A stretch of 64,000 bases of DNA. Origin: Paracentrotus lividus (Eukaryota > Echinodermata > Echinoidea > Camarodonta > Echinidae). Both the position numbers and the translations under genes were made by a program. Shown here piece by piece: positions 25,570 to 38,047 of the stretch (within the stretch, counting starts at the first letter, position 1; each line of letters starts with the position of its first letter). The DNA lies in NCBI GenBank assembly GCA_940671915.1, contig CALNVZ010003426.1, positions 55,001 to 119,000 of the forward strand, in the 5' to 3' direction. The notes under the pieces were generated by a model. The model was not told the origin of the DNA. It was given only the letters and a program-made list of their open reading frames with translations, and did not search any database.

Positions 25570-27746
25570 GGGGGGGGGGGAATTTCCACCCAAGGCTCCC
25601 TCAACCGTGACATTTGACCCTGAACTTATAGTGTATGTTCATGATGTTAGGGCACCATGTTGCATGCCCGTTGACAGGTATGATGTTCGAAAATCTGAAA
25701 TTGATATTTTGCCTATTGACTATTATATATGCTAACTGAAAGTTTCAACGTTCTCAATTCAGCCTGTCAACTTGTCCCAGAGCTATTAGCGTCGCCCCTG
25801 AAGAAGCCAGCATTATTAACATGATTATGTAATTGTTACATTCTTTAAATCTAGATCCTCGTTTATGTTCACGTCGACACATTTCTAAAACTCCGCATTA
25901 TGTCAAAATGTCTGACCCGTCCAGGTCATCTATTTCTCTCGGAACCCTAAAGACGTTCTAGTCTCATATTTCAAGTTCCTGGGTCCATCTCTTCCGGACT
26001 GGATCGAAGGGTGGGAAGCATTTGTCCCTTTTTTTCTTTCAGACAAAAGTAGGTAATCTGATTTTTGCTCTTTCTGTTTGATTTAAAAAAGATACATAAT
26101 GAAATAAATGTGACTAAAATTGAATTTCATAGAATCTAATTAATTATTATCTAACATGAATATGCCCCAATGTCATTCTTTTTAACGTTGAAACCTGCAT
26201 TAAAAAAGAATCATAATTTAAATGGATTTAATACTTCAACGTGGAGGAAAGTTTTCTTATGAAACGTGTCATGTGAAATTTAAATGCTATAATTGAGCAG
26301 GGGCTGTCATTAACAGCCCCCTGAATTGAAAATTTCTCTCGTCATTTTCATCATACTTATTTCAATTCTACATGTCTTATTAAATTTGTATATACTTTCT
26401 TGTTATATCGACAGTGTTTCATGGAAGTTGGTTCCGTCACGTTAAAGGATGGTTTTCACACAAGGATCGACCAAATATTCTTTTTTTGTAAATACGAAGA
26501 TTTCCATAAGGTATGTATAGGTCGTGAAACAAAATATCATGAAATTTTGTTGAGGTCATACAATAAGGAATGTCACTTCAAGACCTAATAATAGAGAAAT
26601 GTTGGATAAACTACTTCGATATTTACTAATTATTTACTATTTATTAATTGAGGGAAGATGAGGGCCTGCATATCAACTAGTCGTCATCAATTCAGATCGG
26701 AGCTTTGTAAAGTTTGGTTTCTTATCATTTAATGTGTTAACCTCCGTTTCATTAAACCTGACTCAATTAGGGTTTGACACATATTGGTATTTGTTATGAA
26801 CTACCATTGTTGTTTGACAATAAAAGCTGAATATAATCATTCAAACAGGATTTGAGGTCAAACGTCAAAAGAGTTGCTGATTTCTTGGAGCGCCCTCTCT
26901 CGGACGAAAAGCTGGACAAGTTGGTTGAGTTGACTAAGCTGAAAGGTATGAAGAAGACTTATCAAGACATCGAAGATAAGAAAGGTGATGAGGGAAAACG
27001 ATTCACCAGACTGTTTGCAGAACAGCCCTTCCTCAGGAAAGGTAAATAGTATTAAGAGTTTCATTTGTCTCTACTAACCGGCCTCTTGAAGATTTATCCA
27101 GAAGTTAGAATGATTTTTTATATTTTTTTATTTATTGTTATTTTCTTAATTGTTAAACACATATAATTTTTATCAAAGGGTATGAATATATACAGGCGTA
27201 TTGCTAAAAAACACGAATGCTTACTTTTAGCTTCGATTTGTGCCATGTTAGACATTATAAACTACAAGAGGGGCTCTTTTTGTAGAATGACACATTGAAT
27301 ACAATATATTGGTGTATTGCCTCTCTCATATTCACATTCCAGACCCCACCTCAATAGGGGGAAACTTCACGAGAAATTATTGAAATAAGGGTCTTTTAGC
27401 ACTTTTCCCCTGACCTTTTTTTAAATCAGGGGGTAGTTTTAATTTTTGTTTAGGACAAATCGTGAAATAGGATCGCGAATGTGGTCCAAAAGCCCATGAA
27501 ATGGGGGTAATTTTGCTGACTCCCCCTTCAGAAACCTGTAATGTGGGGGGGGGGGGGGGGGGATTCCACTTACCTGAGTAAGTTAAATAGGAAACCTGTT
27601 GAACACAAATCCAATATCTTATTTAATTGACAGGTAAAGTTGGTGGCTGGAAAGACGAGTTCACCGTGGCTCAAAATGAATATTTTGACAAAATTTACAA
27701 GCAGGAGATGGATGGTAGCGGCATCGAATTTCAGTTTGAATTGTAA
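21657..27746 (+). CDS. Cytosolic sulfotransferase gene 2 (SULT family), one frameshift in exon 4
   Basis: Six exons: 21657-21849, 23640-23851, 25925-26048, 26415-26510, 26849-27041, 27634-27746, with the same intron phases as gene 1. The start ATG has a favourable context (AAAATGG). Visible motifs: TYPKSGTHW (60-68), catalytic His121 in VAHILEEF, Arg141 and Ser149 in [11 protein letters not shown]. Exon 4 is 96 bp where genes 1 and 3 have 95: a T7 run (26481-26487) holds one extra base, and the frame then stops at TAA 26489-26491 after 201 residues, before RKG and the KxxxTVxxxE dimer motif. Exons 5 and 6 remain open and well conserved downstream ([17 protein letters not shown]), so either the break is very recent or it is a homopolymer error. 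With 95 bp the product would be 309 aa. Exon 2 lacks four codons present in gene 3 just before the catalytic His. Confidence 0.88.
22335..22470 (-). mobile_element. LINE reverse-transcriptase remnant in gene 2 intron 1
   Basis: On the minus strand a piece reads [10 protein letters not shown], the conserved RT motif seen in LINEs as QGS(I/V)LGPxLF. The surrounding ~130 bp matches 56385-56550 in intron 1 of gene 3, where the following YADD box is also present. Shared position in both introns implies the insertion predates the gene 2/gene 3 duplication. Confidence 0.6.
23986..24154. mobile_element. CAGTGGCGGA-ended element, copy 1
   Basis: 169 bp between CAGTGGCGGACCAAG and TTTCCGCCACTG, flanked by GATAT on both sides (23981-23985, 24155-24159). 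Its interior is a C-run-containing short body. Related ends occur at 39176-40466 and 49333-49496. CAG..CTG termini recall hAT elements, but a 5 bp duplication is short for hAT. Confidence 0.7.
24691..24833. mobile_element. CTGGGG-ended palindromic element, copy 2
   Basis: Arms GGCATTTCATGAAAGGACTT and the inverse AAGTCCTTTGATGAAATGC enclose TTATCCGACAAAC.. ..TTTGTCGGATAAA and a short unique centre. About 143 bp, in intron 2 of gene 2. Same orientation of centre as the 48899-49041 copy. Confidence 0.8.
25401..25585. repeat. (AGT)n microsatellite, T run, G run
   Basis: About 95 bp of (AGT)n (25401-25493), then about 40 T (25529-25568) directly followed by about 12 G. Located in intron 2 of gene 2, 340 bp before exon 3. 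Confidence 0.9.
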
Positions 27747-28261
27747 TGCTTCATTGAACTTGCAGAGTTTCTTGACAAGACTATGTACCAACCTCCGATT
27801 GTGAAAACGAGTGATTTGAAATTCAATATCGACAATATATCATCACCGAATGCATAGAAGTCCCAGAATGCTGTTGTTGACATGACATCTCCTAAATTGC
27901 CACATCTGTTACCTATGAATGAGGTCACACTCTCAATAGTATCATGTGTGAAACTCTGATCTTGAAGTTATACCTTCTATCTTAGAACACTCCATCAAAA
28001 CCTGCCTGCTATAACATGAAAAGACCGTTCGGAATGACTTCACATTCACCTGCCGTAATACCAGGTCAAACGTAACAGCATCGTTAGCCGACGATGTTGC
28101 AAATCTCACCTTTAAGGTTTCTGATACAGATTGTGTTGATAGTACTTTGCAGATTCACTATCTACGTCAAGGACCGTAACGAATTTCCTTGGTTCGATTG
28201 TGTTATATCTACAACGAAGGAGAGATGCAAGAGACTTAAGTATGAATGGGATTACATTGGC
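27747..28261. other. Gene 2 3' flank
   Basis: Follows the gene 2 stop codon. No clear AATAAA close to the stop and no coding pattern. The 3' UTR presumably starts here. Repeat X begins near 28262. Confidence 0.4.
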
Positions 28262-29086
28262 AAACTAGAACTGCAATCGTTGACATGAACGATGTGCGTG
28301 CATTGATGCTTCGACTAAAAGATTTCAATGATTATTAGAATGTAGACCTAAACGTATATTGTGAAATATATTGGGAAACGTAAGTAGGCTTTACATATAC
28401 AAGATCTGTGTGTTAAACGAATACGCTTTGTGTACTACAGTGCCATTTTGAAAACTTCGCTTTCCATATTATCCGGCGTGCACATGGCTGTGTCAAATTT
28501 GCAATTATTAGGCAAGCGGGTATAATGGCTCCTACCAAAATGTGATTTACTCAAAGTTTTCTGTGACAACCTATATTATATTTGGTATCAATGGAAAGGC
28601 AATTTCGTTGCAGTCATTGTGAAGTCAATTTCAGAAACAGATATTGAACGACAATGACGTAATGCCTTGTAACGTATTGCATTGTAAATTCGCTATTTTT
28701 GTTCATAACTTTTTGATGACGTCATCAAATTTTACAAAAATTGTCAGATAGTTGTGAGATGTATTGATACATAAGCCTGCTAAGTTTGAAGCCCCTAAAT
28801 TGAATATTCGCAATTTTAGGGGAGGTTAAACTTGATTTCCTGGTATCGTAATTTTTTTAAATTCTACAACATTTTTTAGCAATTTGGTCAATGAATCGAT
28901 ATATTTTTCTTTACATTGCTGGAAAGGACATAGTCTGAAGTACCTAAATCCAAAAAAGGTATGGTTTTAAAAAGGCACAACGCAGATGTAGCCTCTAGGA
29001 TTTTAGCAAAATTTTGAAACTTTAGAGGGCGCTATTTGCATTTTGCGTATTTATTGCAGCGTGAAACATGTGGAGTGTGTGCACAC
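28262..29086. repeat. Repeat X, uninterrupted copy
   Basis: About 820 bp matching the interrupted copy spread over 38260-38608 and 45273-47260. Because this copy lacks the insertions, it marks the edges of the CATATC element at 45350-46319 (TTGTA joined to AATTCGC here), of the LINE fragment starting at 38609, and of the inverted-repeat element at 46611-47188. No coding capacity recognised. A G run follows at 29088. Confidence 0.8.
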
Positions 29087-30251
29087 TGGGGGGGGGGGGT
29101 TTGAAGTTATAATGGCGATCAGTCAATATTGACTATTATCACCAAGACGTTTAATAGTTTTCTTCTTTATTTCGTTAAAAAAAGGCCGTCTCTCTTTTTT
29201 GTTTCCCTCTTTTTATTCATCCCATTTTATTTCTTTATTTTTCTATTCGAAATAGTCCTAAAATTGAATAATTATGGTATTTTGCCAGATCACCGAGTCC
29301 AGTCCTTTCTAAAACGGCACCGTCCTGACAAACCTGCTCGTGAAAGTACGAAGGCTTCTCGGAAAAATCCTATGTCTCTGGGTGCGAACTGGAGAGCTGT
29401 CCTTTGGGATACCTAATAATTTATTTTGAAAATCGAAAAAAGGAAGAAATTTGTTTATTTTAATGGTTTCAAATCAAGATATACTTTCCGAAGAAATTGG
29501 TTTTGCACGACTGCGATAATTCACCATTATGTGATTTGCATTTCTCTAGTACAATTTTGTGAGAAATAATAAATGAGGCAATACAAGAACTGAGCTTTTT
29601 GTGCTGATTTAGTAAGTGCAAAGAAAAAAAAAAAAAAAAAAAGAAAAGGAAAGGCCTACTAGTTAGTAAGGCCTACCTGTCACTTGATTGAAAACGTTTC
29701 GTTCTCTGAACGAAACGATATATAGCATTATGGATAGTAGAACTCGAGGATTTCAATAGTGCATTATTTCATTGGATTGTCACAATCTGTTTCAGATAAT
29801 AGCATGGCTCTTTCAATAATGAAATTTGGCATTTTGCCATATAATGTTCTACGTTTTCTATTTCATTGCATGAGTTACAGTATCCTGTTGGATGAATTCT
29901 CATTTGGCCAAGTCTGAATTGAGACCTATACATCCAAGTCGTAAGCGGCGTATTGTTTTTTCTTTTGCTCGATCTAAATTGCAGCTAAAGTTTGATGCAA
30001 TTGAAGTTTGTATCTTTTTATAGTGTTCATTGGCGTAACTTCGCCACCTATTTTTCCATTGCTCTATGGATTTTAGGTCTAATATACCACTAATTTCAGA
30101 GACTGTGAGGGATAGTTATTTCAGTTGGTTTGCTTAAAGCTGCCTTGGCTAGTTGATCTACATGCTCGTTTCCTGCTATACCACAATGGGATGGAATCCA
30201 TTCGAAACTCACAGCAATGTTTTTGTATTGCAAGTGGTTTAAATTAATGAG

Positions 30252-31209
30252 TAGGGGAGAGTGGGGTTAGTTGGAACACGGGGTTAGTTGAAACATTGTA
30301 ATTTTCTTAACGCTATAAATATATTTGCAATCTACCCTCAGGTTGTTGTTTTAGCAACTGCCATCCACCACATTTTAGACAGCACACAGTACTGCAAGCC
30401 TTGTGAAGTTAGAAAGAAATGTTTGTTTTTTCACCTTCCGAGTAAATTTTGTCACTTTAACAAATGTTTTATTATCTCAAAGAAGATCAAAAGTAAGTCG
30501 GCCTGTTTTTCCAGTATAACAAACAGTTATACCAAGCTACAAAACAAGGTTAAATATATGGCATGTTGTTTGTCCTATTTTGTGCTGTAAGCTTACAAAT
30601 GTCAAAAGGGCCTCTGGGGTTTAGTTGGAACATTTTGAACGGGGTTAGTTGAAACATGTACTAAGTAAATAGGTTTCTGCTGAACAAAAAATAAAATCAT
30701 ATAATTCAGTGAAGTGTTCCGAAATATTGTTATACATGTATATAAGTGCAAATTGAACAATTTTTATGCAGAATGCTACTTCACAGGACTTAAGAATATC
30801 TGTATGTGAGTGGATGCTATCAAGTGCAATAAAACATGAAGTAAGAAAAAAAATTGAACACCAATCTTTAATATTTTAATTGGAATCAATAAAGCAAGTT
30901 AGCTGAACCCATGCAATAATGTTGTAGATAGTTTAAATATGATTTTTAAGATACCATGCACAATGTTTCAACTTACCCCATGCCATGTTCCAACTAACCC
31001 CGTGTATGGGGTTAGTTGGAACACTTGACATGGTCTTGTTAAAGATGGATTTTTTCCGGAACCATCACTAAGTTTAAGATTTTATGGGGTACATTTGTAG
31101 CATACAGATATACACTCAAGCTGATCATTTATTGTTTCTTGAAATAAATCCGCTTTTGTTTTACGGCCATTTTTGTGAAAAATGTTCCATATAACCCCGC
31201 TCTCCCCTA
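30252..31209. mobile_element. TA-flanked element inserted in the LINE RNase H domain
   Basis: 958 bp with inverted ends TAGGGGAGAGTGGGGTTA and TAACCCCGCTCTCCCCTA, TA at each edge, and internal repeats of GGGGTTAGTTGGAACA in both orientations. It splits the RNase H region: FCDSLSALLA on one side, PSHCGIAGNE on the other. The TA duplication suggests Tc1/mariner-type insertion. No transposase inside. Confidence 0.8.
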
Positions 31210-34121
31210 TATCTGAAACAAAGTTTTCTTCTTTTTTGTTCTATTAGCTAATAAGGCACTTAGTGAGTCGCAGAAAATGACTGCTCCAACATATAGGTCT
31301 AACTGTTGCAGCCAATCGAGGGCTAACATTATAGCTGCTAGTTCAGCTCTATAAGATGATGTGCCATCTGACAATCTCTTTGATTGTTGGTACGAAAATG
31401 AAGGTACCTAAAGGCAGTGAGCAAAGTCCTTGTAAAGGCCTTTGGAGCCGTCAGTGAAAATGTGGAGTTGATTATTCATTTAGTGTTTATCATCTCCAAA
31501 CTTTTTTGTTGTAGAAATATTGGGTTATCTGTTTTATGAACCTGACTAGCCAAGTCAATAGATACATCCGGCTCCGTTAACAACCACGGAGGGAAATTGG
31601 GTGGTTTATATTTTTCTACACCCAAGAGATGGTTAGAGTCTTGTGTTCGATAACCGAGGGGTTTATTACATCTTTTACTTTGTAATTGATGATATTGTTC
31701 ACAAGGTTTTAGGCTTGTGAAAAGAGGATGCTTGGGCTGCAGTTCTATACTGTGTTTGTATTTCACGGCGAACTGCTGTCTTCTAAGGTCCAAGGGAATT
31801 TCTCCCATTTCAACTTGTAAAGACATAATGAAGTGAGAGGGAGTGCACCAGCACAAATCCTCAATGATTGGTATTGAATAGAATTAAGCACTTTTTACAT
31901 TTTCGGAAGCGCTGTCATAGGCTTCACACTCATAGTCTAGAAGAGATCGGATATACGCTCTGTAAACCATCAAAAGTGATTTGACGAGCTGCCCATGATG
32001 TACCAGATAGCGATTCAAATAATTCAGTTTGGTCTTGCACTGGTGGCGATATTATCTTATGCTGTGCCCAAGTAAGTTTTTTATCACAAATCATGCCTAA
32101 AAGCGGTGTGTGTTTTCACATTTAGTGGTTTTTTGTTTAAAGTTAGGTTTATTCTGGTGTTTTGGTACTCTTGGTGAAAAGTAGACCGTCTTCTTGTGAT
32201 AGCTCAAAGCCCCAGTTTGTAAACCAGTTTTGCAACACATCATAGTAATTTTGCATTTTTTGTTATTTCGAGAATATTGCTACCGGAAACCCATAAAGCA
32301 CAATCATCTGCATACATGGATATTTTAACAGAGGGGTCTGTTGGAATATCACTGAGCATAATGTTCAAAAGTGTAGGCTCAATATACTTCCCTGGGAAGG
32401 CCTCTGTTCATCTTGAATTCAGTTGACAATTTCTTTCCAACTCGTACCTGATATGTACGGTCTTTCAAAAATTACGGATAAAATTAAGCATATTTCCGTG
32501 TATACCTATATTTTCTATTTTGTATATAAGTCCTTCTATCCACACTGTATCATATGCTTTACAAAATATCCAGAAAAACTGCTAAGGTGTGCTCTTTATT
32601 GTTTATGCTTTTCTGAACATCATTTTCAAGATTTACTATATTGTCAGTTACACTACGACCAGTTCTGAAACCACTCATAAATGTTGGTAGTAGCTATGTT
32701 TCTCTAAGAACCAATCGATTCTTGATTTTATCATTGTTTCCATGATCTTTGATGAGGCACGAAGATAAGGCTATAGGTCGATATGAAGAGACATCACTAG
32801 CTATTCCGTTTTGTTTTAATATTGGAATCATAATGGAATGTTTGAGGTCGGATGGAATTTTTTGAGTTTCCCAGATTCGATTCATTAGCAGTGATAAAAA
32901 CTTTTTCGATGTCGGGGGTAAGTTTTGGTATACCACATAAGGGAGCTTGTCTTTCCCAGGGCAGAATTTCTTTTGTGTTTAACTGCTTACTGAAATCTCT
33001 AATCTGAAAGCCTCATTCGGACAGTTTTCCTTTTGTAATCTACAGAGAAGTTCTTTTCTGGACAGTTAGCTTGGGTGCTTCTGAAAAGACCTTATGAAAG
33101 AAACTTCCGAATAACTCTGCCTTTTTTGATCACACTGTACAACCTTTTCTTTGTCTTTTATAACTGGAGTTCTTTTCAATTTGCTTGTACCCCATTCAAT
33201 CTTTAATACACTCTCAAATTTTAGATTCAGGAACGAAGCGATCAAGTTTTTTGCAGAAATTATGCCAATATTCCATTTCACATTGGCGGAGAAATTTCTG
33301 CGCCCCTGCTTTCTTCTTCAAGAAATCATTCAAATTTTCAACAGATATTATTCTATTCAGTTTAGTTTTTGCTCTATTTCTCTCTTTTATTTTGTCACAG
33401 CATTTTTTATTCCACCATGGTATCGGTTGGCGTTTGTGTTTCCTTTTTTTGGATTGATTTTTTAATTACTTCAGTTATTGTATTTAGAAAATATGTATGC
33501 AATTTTCTAGGATTTTATCAGCCAAATCCTGTTGAAACATTTTTTCACACTCTTCTGAAAAAACACGCCAGTTCATGTTTTTAAAAGACCATCTGACATC
33601 TTCAGTGTCTTCATTTCATCCAATCTTAGTGCTTTGTCTAGAGTTACATTGATACCTATTGGATAGTGGTCGCTTCCAAAACTGTTTGGCATGACGTACG
33701 ACTGACATCTACTAGACATAGAGGAGACGAGAAAGTTAGGTCTAGCATGATACTTTTGCATTTCTCGGATCCATTCTTGTACTGAACCGTCATTCAATAA
33801 CCATATTTTGCTCATTTAGGAAAGTTTCAATAACATGTCCATTGTGGTCCGTTTTCTCGCTGCCCCACAATGTGTTGTGTGAATTAAAATCTCCCATAAT
33901 TATATATTTGTCGTATTTGTCAATCCGTTTTTGAAACTCTTGCCATTATACTTTCGTTTAATTGTTTACACGGATTATAAAAATTTACTACTCGATATAC
34001 TGAGTCTCCGATATATAATTCTATAGATTGTAATTCTAATTCTGTCTCGTCTTGAGTTGTGTGGTCGTATTGGATTGAATCATGTATGTAAATAGCACAA
34101 CCACCTCGATATTGATTTGTT

Positions 34122-35455
34122 CTATTTTTAGGTATACACGTATATTCTGGGATAATTACAGTTCTGGAGTCGGTGAACCATGTTTCTTGTATACAAATTA
34201 AGTGAATTTTTCCGTCTAGTTTCTATTATTATGGTCAAGAAACTGTATAGTATAGTTCATGTCCGTGGGCGCAGACATGCCCTGTGCATTCCATTGTAGT
34301 ATGGAAAGAATGGTCATTGTGGTGAGCTATGGAAGAACTAGCTCCGATCATGGAGCTGTGAGTGGTTAAGGTTTTAATGAGCAGTCGTTCCGCTGCTACT
34401 TTAACCAACTCGACCATCTCAATTCGCTTTTATCTGTTTCAAAAAGCATTATCAATAATAGAGTGGATGATTTGCTCGCTTTGCTTCTGATGCTTTTCAC
34501 TTACTTTCCATGGAGAATTGTTCTATTTCTGTATCTCTAACTGTTAGGTTTTGTTTGTTTTTACTCTGGCTGGCTGTGATGGTAATAAGGATTAGAGGTA
34601 ACTTGGGTTGGTTGTTTCAAAACTGGGATGCAGGATCCTAACTTTTAGTCGGGGTCATANNNNNNNNNNNNNNNNNNNNNNNNNNNNNNNNNNNNNNNNN
34701 NNNNNNNNNNNNNNNNNNNNNNNNNNNNNNNNNNNNNNNNNNNNNNNNNNNNNNNNNNNNNNNNNNNNNNNNNNNNNNNNNNNNNNNNNNNNNNNNNNNN
34801 NNNNNNNNNNNNNNNNNNNNNNNNNNNNNNNNNNNNNNNNNNNNNNNNNNNNNNNNNNNNNNNNNNNNNNNNNNNNNNNNNNNNNNNNNNNNNNNNNNNN
34901 NNNNNNNNNNNNNNNNNNNNNNNNNNNNATTTTTTTATTTTTAGGTATACACGTATATTCTGGGATAATTACAGTCTGGAGTCGGTGAACCATGTTTCTT
35001 GTATACAAATTAAGTGAATTTTTTCGTTAGTTCTATTATTATGGTCAAGAAACTGTATGAGTTCATGTCCGTGCGGCAGACATGCCCTGTGCATTCCATT
35101 GTAGTATGGAAAGAATGGTCATTTGGTGAGTATGGAAGACTAGCTCCGATAAGGAGCCTGTGAGTGGTTTAAGGTTTTAATGAGCAGTCGTTCCGCTGCT
35201 ACTTTAACCAACTCGACCATCTCACTTCGCTTTTATCTGTTTCAAAAAGCATTATCAATATATAGAGTGGATGATTTGCTCGCTTTGCTCTGATGCTTTC
35301 ACTTACTTTCCATGGAGAATTGTTCTATTTCTGTATCTCTAACTGTTAGGTTTATTTGTTTTTATCTGGGCTGGCTGTGATGGTATAAGGATTAGAGGTA
35401 ACTTGGGTTGGTTGTTCAAAATTGATGCACTTCCTAACTTTAGTCGGGGTTCATA
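34122..35455. other. Direct duplication flanking the N gap (likely assembly artefact)
   Basis: 34122-34659 and 34934-35455 are the same stretch of the LINE, differing mainly by single-base insertions and deletions, with 269 N between. That error pattern looks like two versions of one locus failing to merge. The right copy runs straight into a 25 bp inverted repeat (35433-35512), at the same point where the left copy stops. Confidence 0.75.
34660..34928. other. Assembly gap (269 N)
   Basis: Undetermined bases. Open frames spanning it are meaningless. Confidence 1.
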
Positions 35456-35512
35456 TCTGGGGATTCGTGTAACAAGAATTCCCCCCAATATGAACCCCCG
35501 ACTAAAGTTAGG
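35433..35512. repeat. Fold-back inverted repeat
   Basis: CCTAACTTTAGTCGGGGTTC.. is repeated in inverse as ..GAACCCCCGACTAAAGTTAGG after a ~30 bp spacer. It sits at the edge of the duplicated stretch next to the gap and may be a chimeric read or clone artefact. Confidence 0.7.
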
Positions 35513-37071
35513 AGTGCTCAAATTTTCCCTGGCTCGTGGATGGAAGTTGTTCTGGCTGTAATATTTTGAGTAGGTTCTGGTGTAGGATTTAGTTGCTTTA
35601 CCTTCCATGCATTTGTAGCTTGAGCATACGTAATTTGTTCTCACATTTAATTTTTGGATCTTGATTCGCCTTTTTCGCTTCTCTACACCCATGTACGCTG
35701 CTGAGTGGGCTTCCCACAATTGATGCATTTTTGGTTTTCTTTTCGTTTACATTCCTCGAATGTGTGTTGTTCCCCACAACGAACCATCTCGTTTTCGCTC
35801 GACATTGATTAATATGGTGTCCGCGAAAGCTTGACATTTATAACACCTTGGACGGGGGTATATAGGTAGAAACTTTAAAGACTGGTAACCTAGTGAAACC
35901 TATCGGGTAGATTTTCTTTGTTGAATGTTAAGATTATGCTTCTTGTGGGAACATATTCTGCTTGATCTGTTTCATTCCTATCATTATTTGTTCTTCTTTT
36001 CCTTGTAATTCTTTTAGAGCAATTACTTTTTGTCCTTTGATGTTCTTGCTATTTCGGTATCGGTCAAATCTTCGAGACAGAGATTACGCCTTTTGCACCA
36101 AAAGTTTTTCTTGTTATTTTAACTGGAATGTTACCGATCGCTTCTATTTGATTTAGGCTTAGTTGTTGCTTTTGGTTTAACATTCGACTATAATTCAGAA
36201 AAGGTATGCCTGATGTATTTCACGGGGATTGCCCGACACTCCTATAATTGCTCTAGCTATCGCTATTGGGTTTAGATTCTTGAGTGACTTTGTTTTTTCA
36301 ATAGAAACTATGAGCGTTTTTAGGTTGATGGAGATCTACTTTTGACGTTAGGCCTAGGGAGGCTTGCATATCAGATTCTGATTCTGATGAATCCGCATCT
36401 TGGAATTTAGTGTCTCTACAGCTAAGCTGCCTTGCCTTTTTCTCTTTCGTTGTGCAATTTGACATCACAGTCTGGTATGTGTTAGTTGTCTCAACGGGGC
36501 GGAAGTAGCCATATGAGCAGGATCAAATGGCGGGAAAATGAATTTCCCGCCAGGTGTGTGTGTGGGTTAGTACGTGGTGCGAGAATATGCTCAGAAATTG
36601 TAGTTGCCTACCTTAATTGGTATACCTATATTCCAATTCAAGTCCAATAACAAAAATAATCCTGATAAAGCACTTCAAAACCGATTTCCAAAGGAAAAGT
36701 GTGATTTCAAAAGAAAAAGTGATAAATATCCAAAATTGACCGGATCGAGAGAGAGCCCTAGAAAACAAGTCTGCTCAGCGTGAAGTGCCCTCTATGTCCT
36801 CTTTAGAATAAAATCCTGAAAGTTTGAAGCAAATGGAATTCATTTAAGAAGTTATAGCCATTTTTTACAATATTCTAGTCACAATTTTGGATTTCATAGC
36901 GGAGTTGATTTTTTAAATCAATTTAAAATATGGAAAATGGTTTTCAAATAAAGAGTTGTTGAATACATATGAAAGGCCAACTCATGGACTATTTTAATCG
37001 ATGTTGTTAGAAGCTGTAGCATGTAGGATAATGGGAATATGGAGGCTGGGAGAATGGCTTTCATATCAATC

Positions 37072-38047
37072 AATTCTACTCTATGTAAAATGTAAACGTT
37101 AACGTATACCAATGTGCGCATAAATCGGTATTAAACAGGCGCGTCCATTGTCTAAGAGCCAGACGCAACAAAGTGACGTTAGAAATTACGGCTGAGAAGC
37201 GCAGATAATCTATACAGCTGGCTGCATAAGAGAATTAGCTCACAAAAACTCGGGTAGAAGACTTCCCTCCAGTTGAATGGTATTTGTCCCGTTCGTTGAG
37301 CAATCTTACTCGAGGAGATGAAAGAAATTGATGAAACTTTTTATCAATGTTGTTAGTTAATAGATTCTCCAGGGACCAGATTGGAGGGAAATACACACGT
37401 TGGGCAAGCTTAATAACATCATTGTGCTGAAGTTGTAATCAGAATATAATTCATATAAATTGATGCTCAAAACAATGACTATAGATTGTGAACTTGTTCA
37501 CAAGTCTTGTGAAGACGCCGTTCACATGTTTCTATGCGATATGCATGTGATAAGCGTAAATATTGACCAGTCGAGGAAAGAACTCTTATGATTATGTTCA
37601 AAGTGAACAGACTTTTTAATCACATTAAATGAATGTACCATCTCAGTCTCCGGAAAGCTGAGAATTCAAGCTTTTAATTGCCCTGTGAACAATAAGCTAT
37701 AATAGTATAATGCGGCATCGAGGATCAAAACTATGCTGCGCATGAGCTATTTTGAGAGCAAAATATATCATATGGTACAGAAATTTGAACTAACTAGGCT
37801 TTCGAATTGACACAAGTGACAGGACTTTTTTTTTTCCTTTGCAATAAGTTATTCCTATTTTTGAAAAATTCAGACTCTTAGCGTACTTATTCAAGTTGAA
37901 CATTTCTTTGAAAAGGTAGTTGCTCGCCATAATAAAGAAAATAAAGTGAAAAACTGTCCAAACACAAAAAAAAATCAATGGGCATGTTCGCTTTGAGTAG
38001 AATGGTAGCGCCCTGTATCTCTTAAGTTTACAACTAGAATTGACATG
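37072..38047. mobile_element. ~970 bp CATATC-ended element, copy B
   Basis: Same body as 1900-2867 and 45350-46319 but more diverged, starting CATATCAATCAATTCTACTC and ending AGAATTGACATG. The undisturbed site is visible at about 47480-47505 (GAATGGCCTCCAGATGGCCC). Confidence 0.75.

Larger units (their letters stand above)
29690..36520 (-). mobile_element. LINE with APE endonuclease, RT and RNase H (I-group-like), degenerate
   Basis: Read right to left: ORF1 from about 36465 (MSNCTTKEK..) with a CCHC zinc knuckle near 35790-35850 (CYKCQ.. HHINQC); an APE-type endonuclease ending in GSDHYPI (about 33661-33680); reverse transcriptase with LPPTSKKFL and SSYRPIALSS (about 32790-32930) and the catalytic YADD (32303-32314); a connector (31476-31856); RNase H with FTDGSK (about 31440-31460), YRAELAAI, FCDSLSALLA and, beyond an insertion, PSHCGIAGNEHVD (about 30160-30200); and a C-terminal CxxC..H..C near 29815-29880. 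RNase H after RT is known in I-group LINEs. Several frame changes, a 958 bp insertion and the N gap break it. The 3' end near 29690 is close to a GTTTCGTTC/GAACGAAAC hairpin; both termini are estimates. Confidence 0.85.

Noticed and set aside
25293-25613. Minus-strand frame with poly-Tyr and poly-Lys
   Set aside because: Translation of (AGT)n and the T run.
34608-35008. Long open frames across 34.6-35.0 kb
   Set aside because: They cross 269 undetermined bases.
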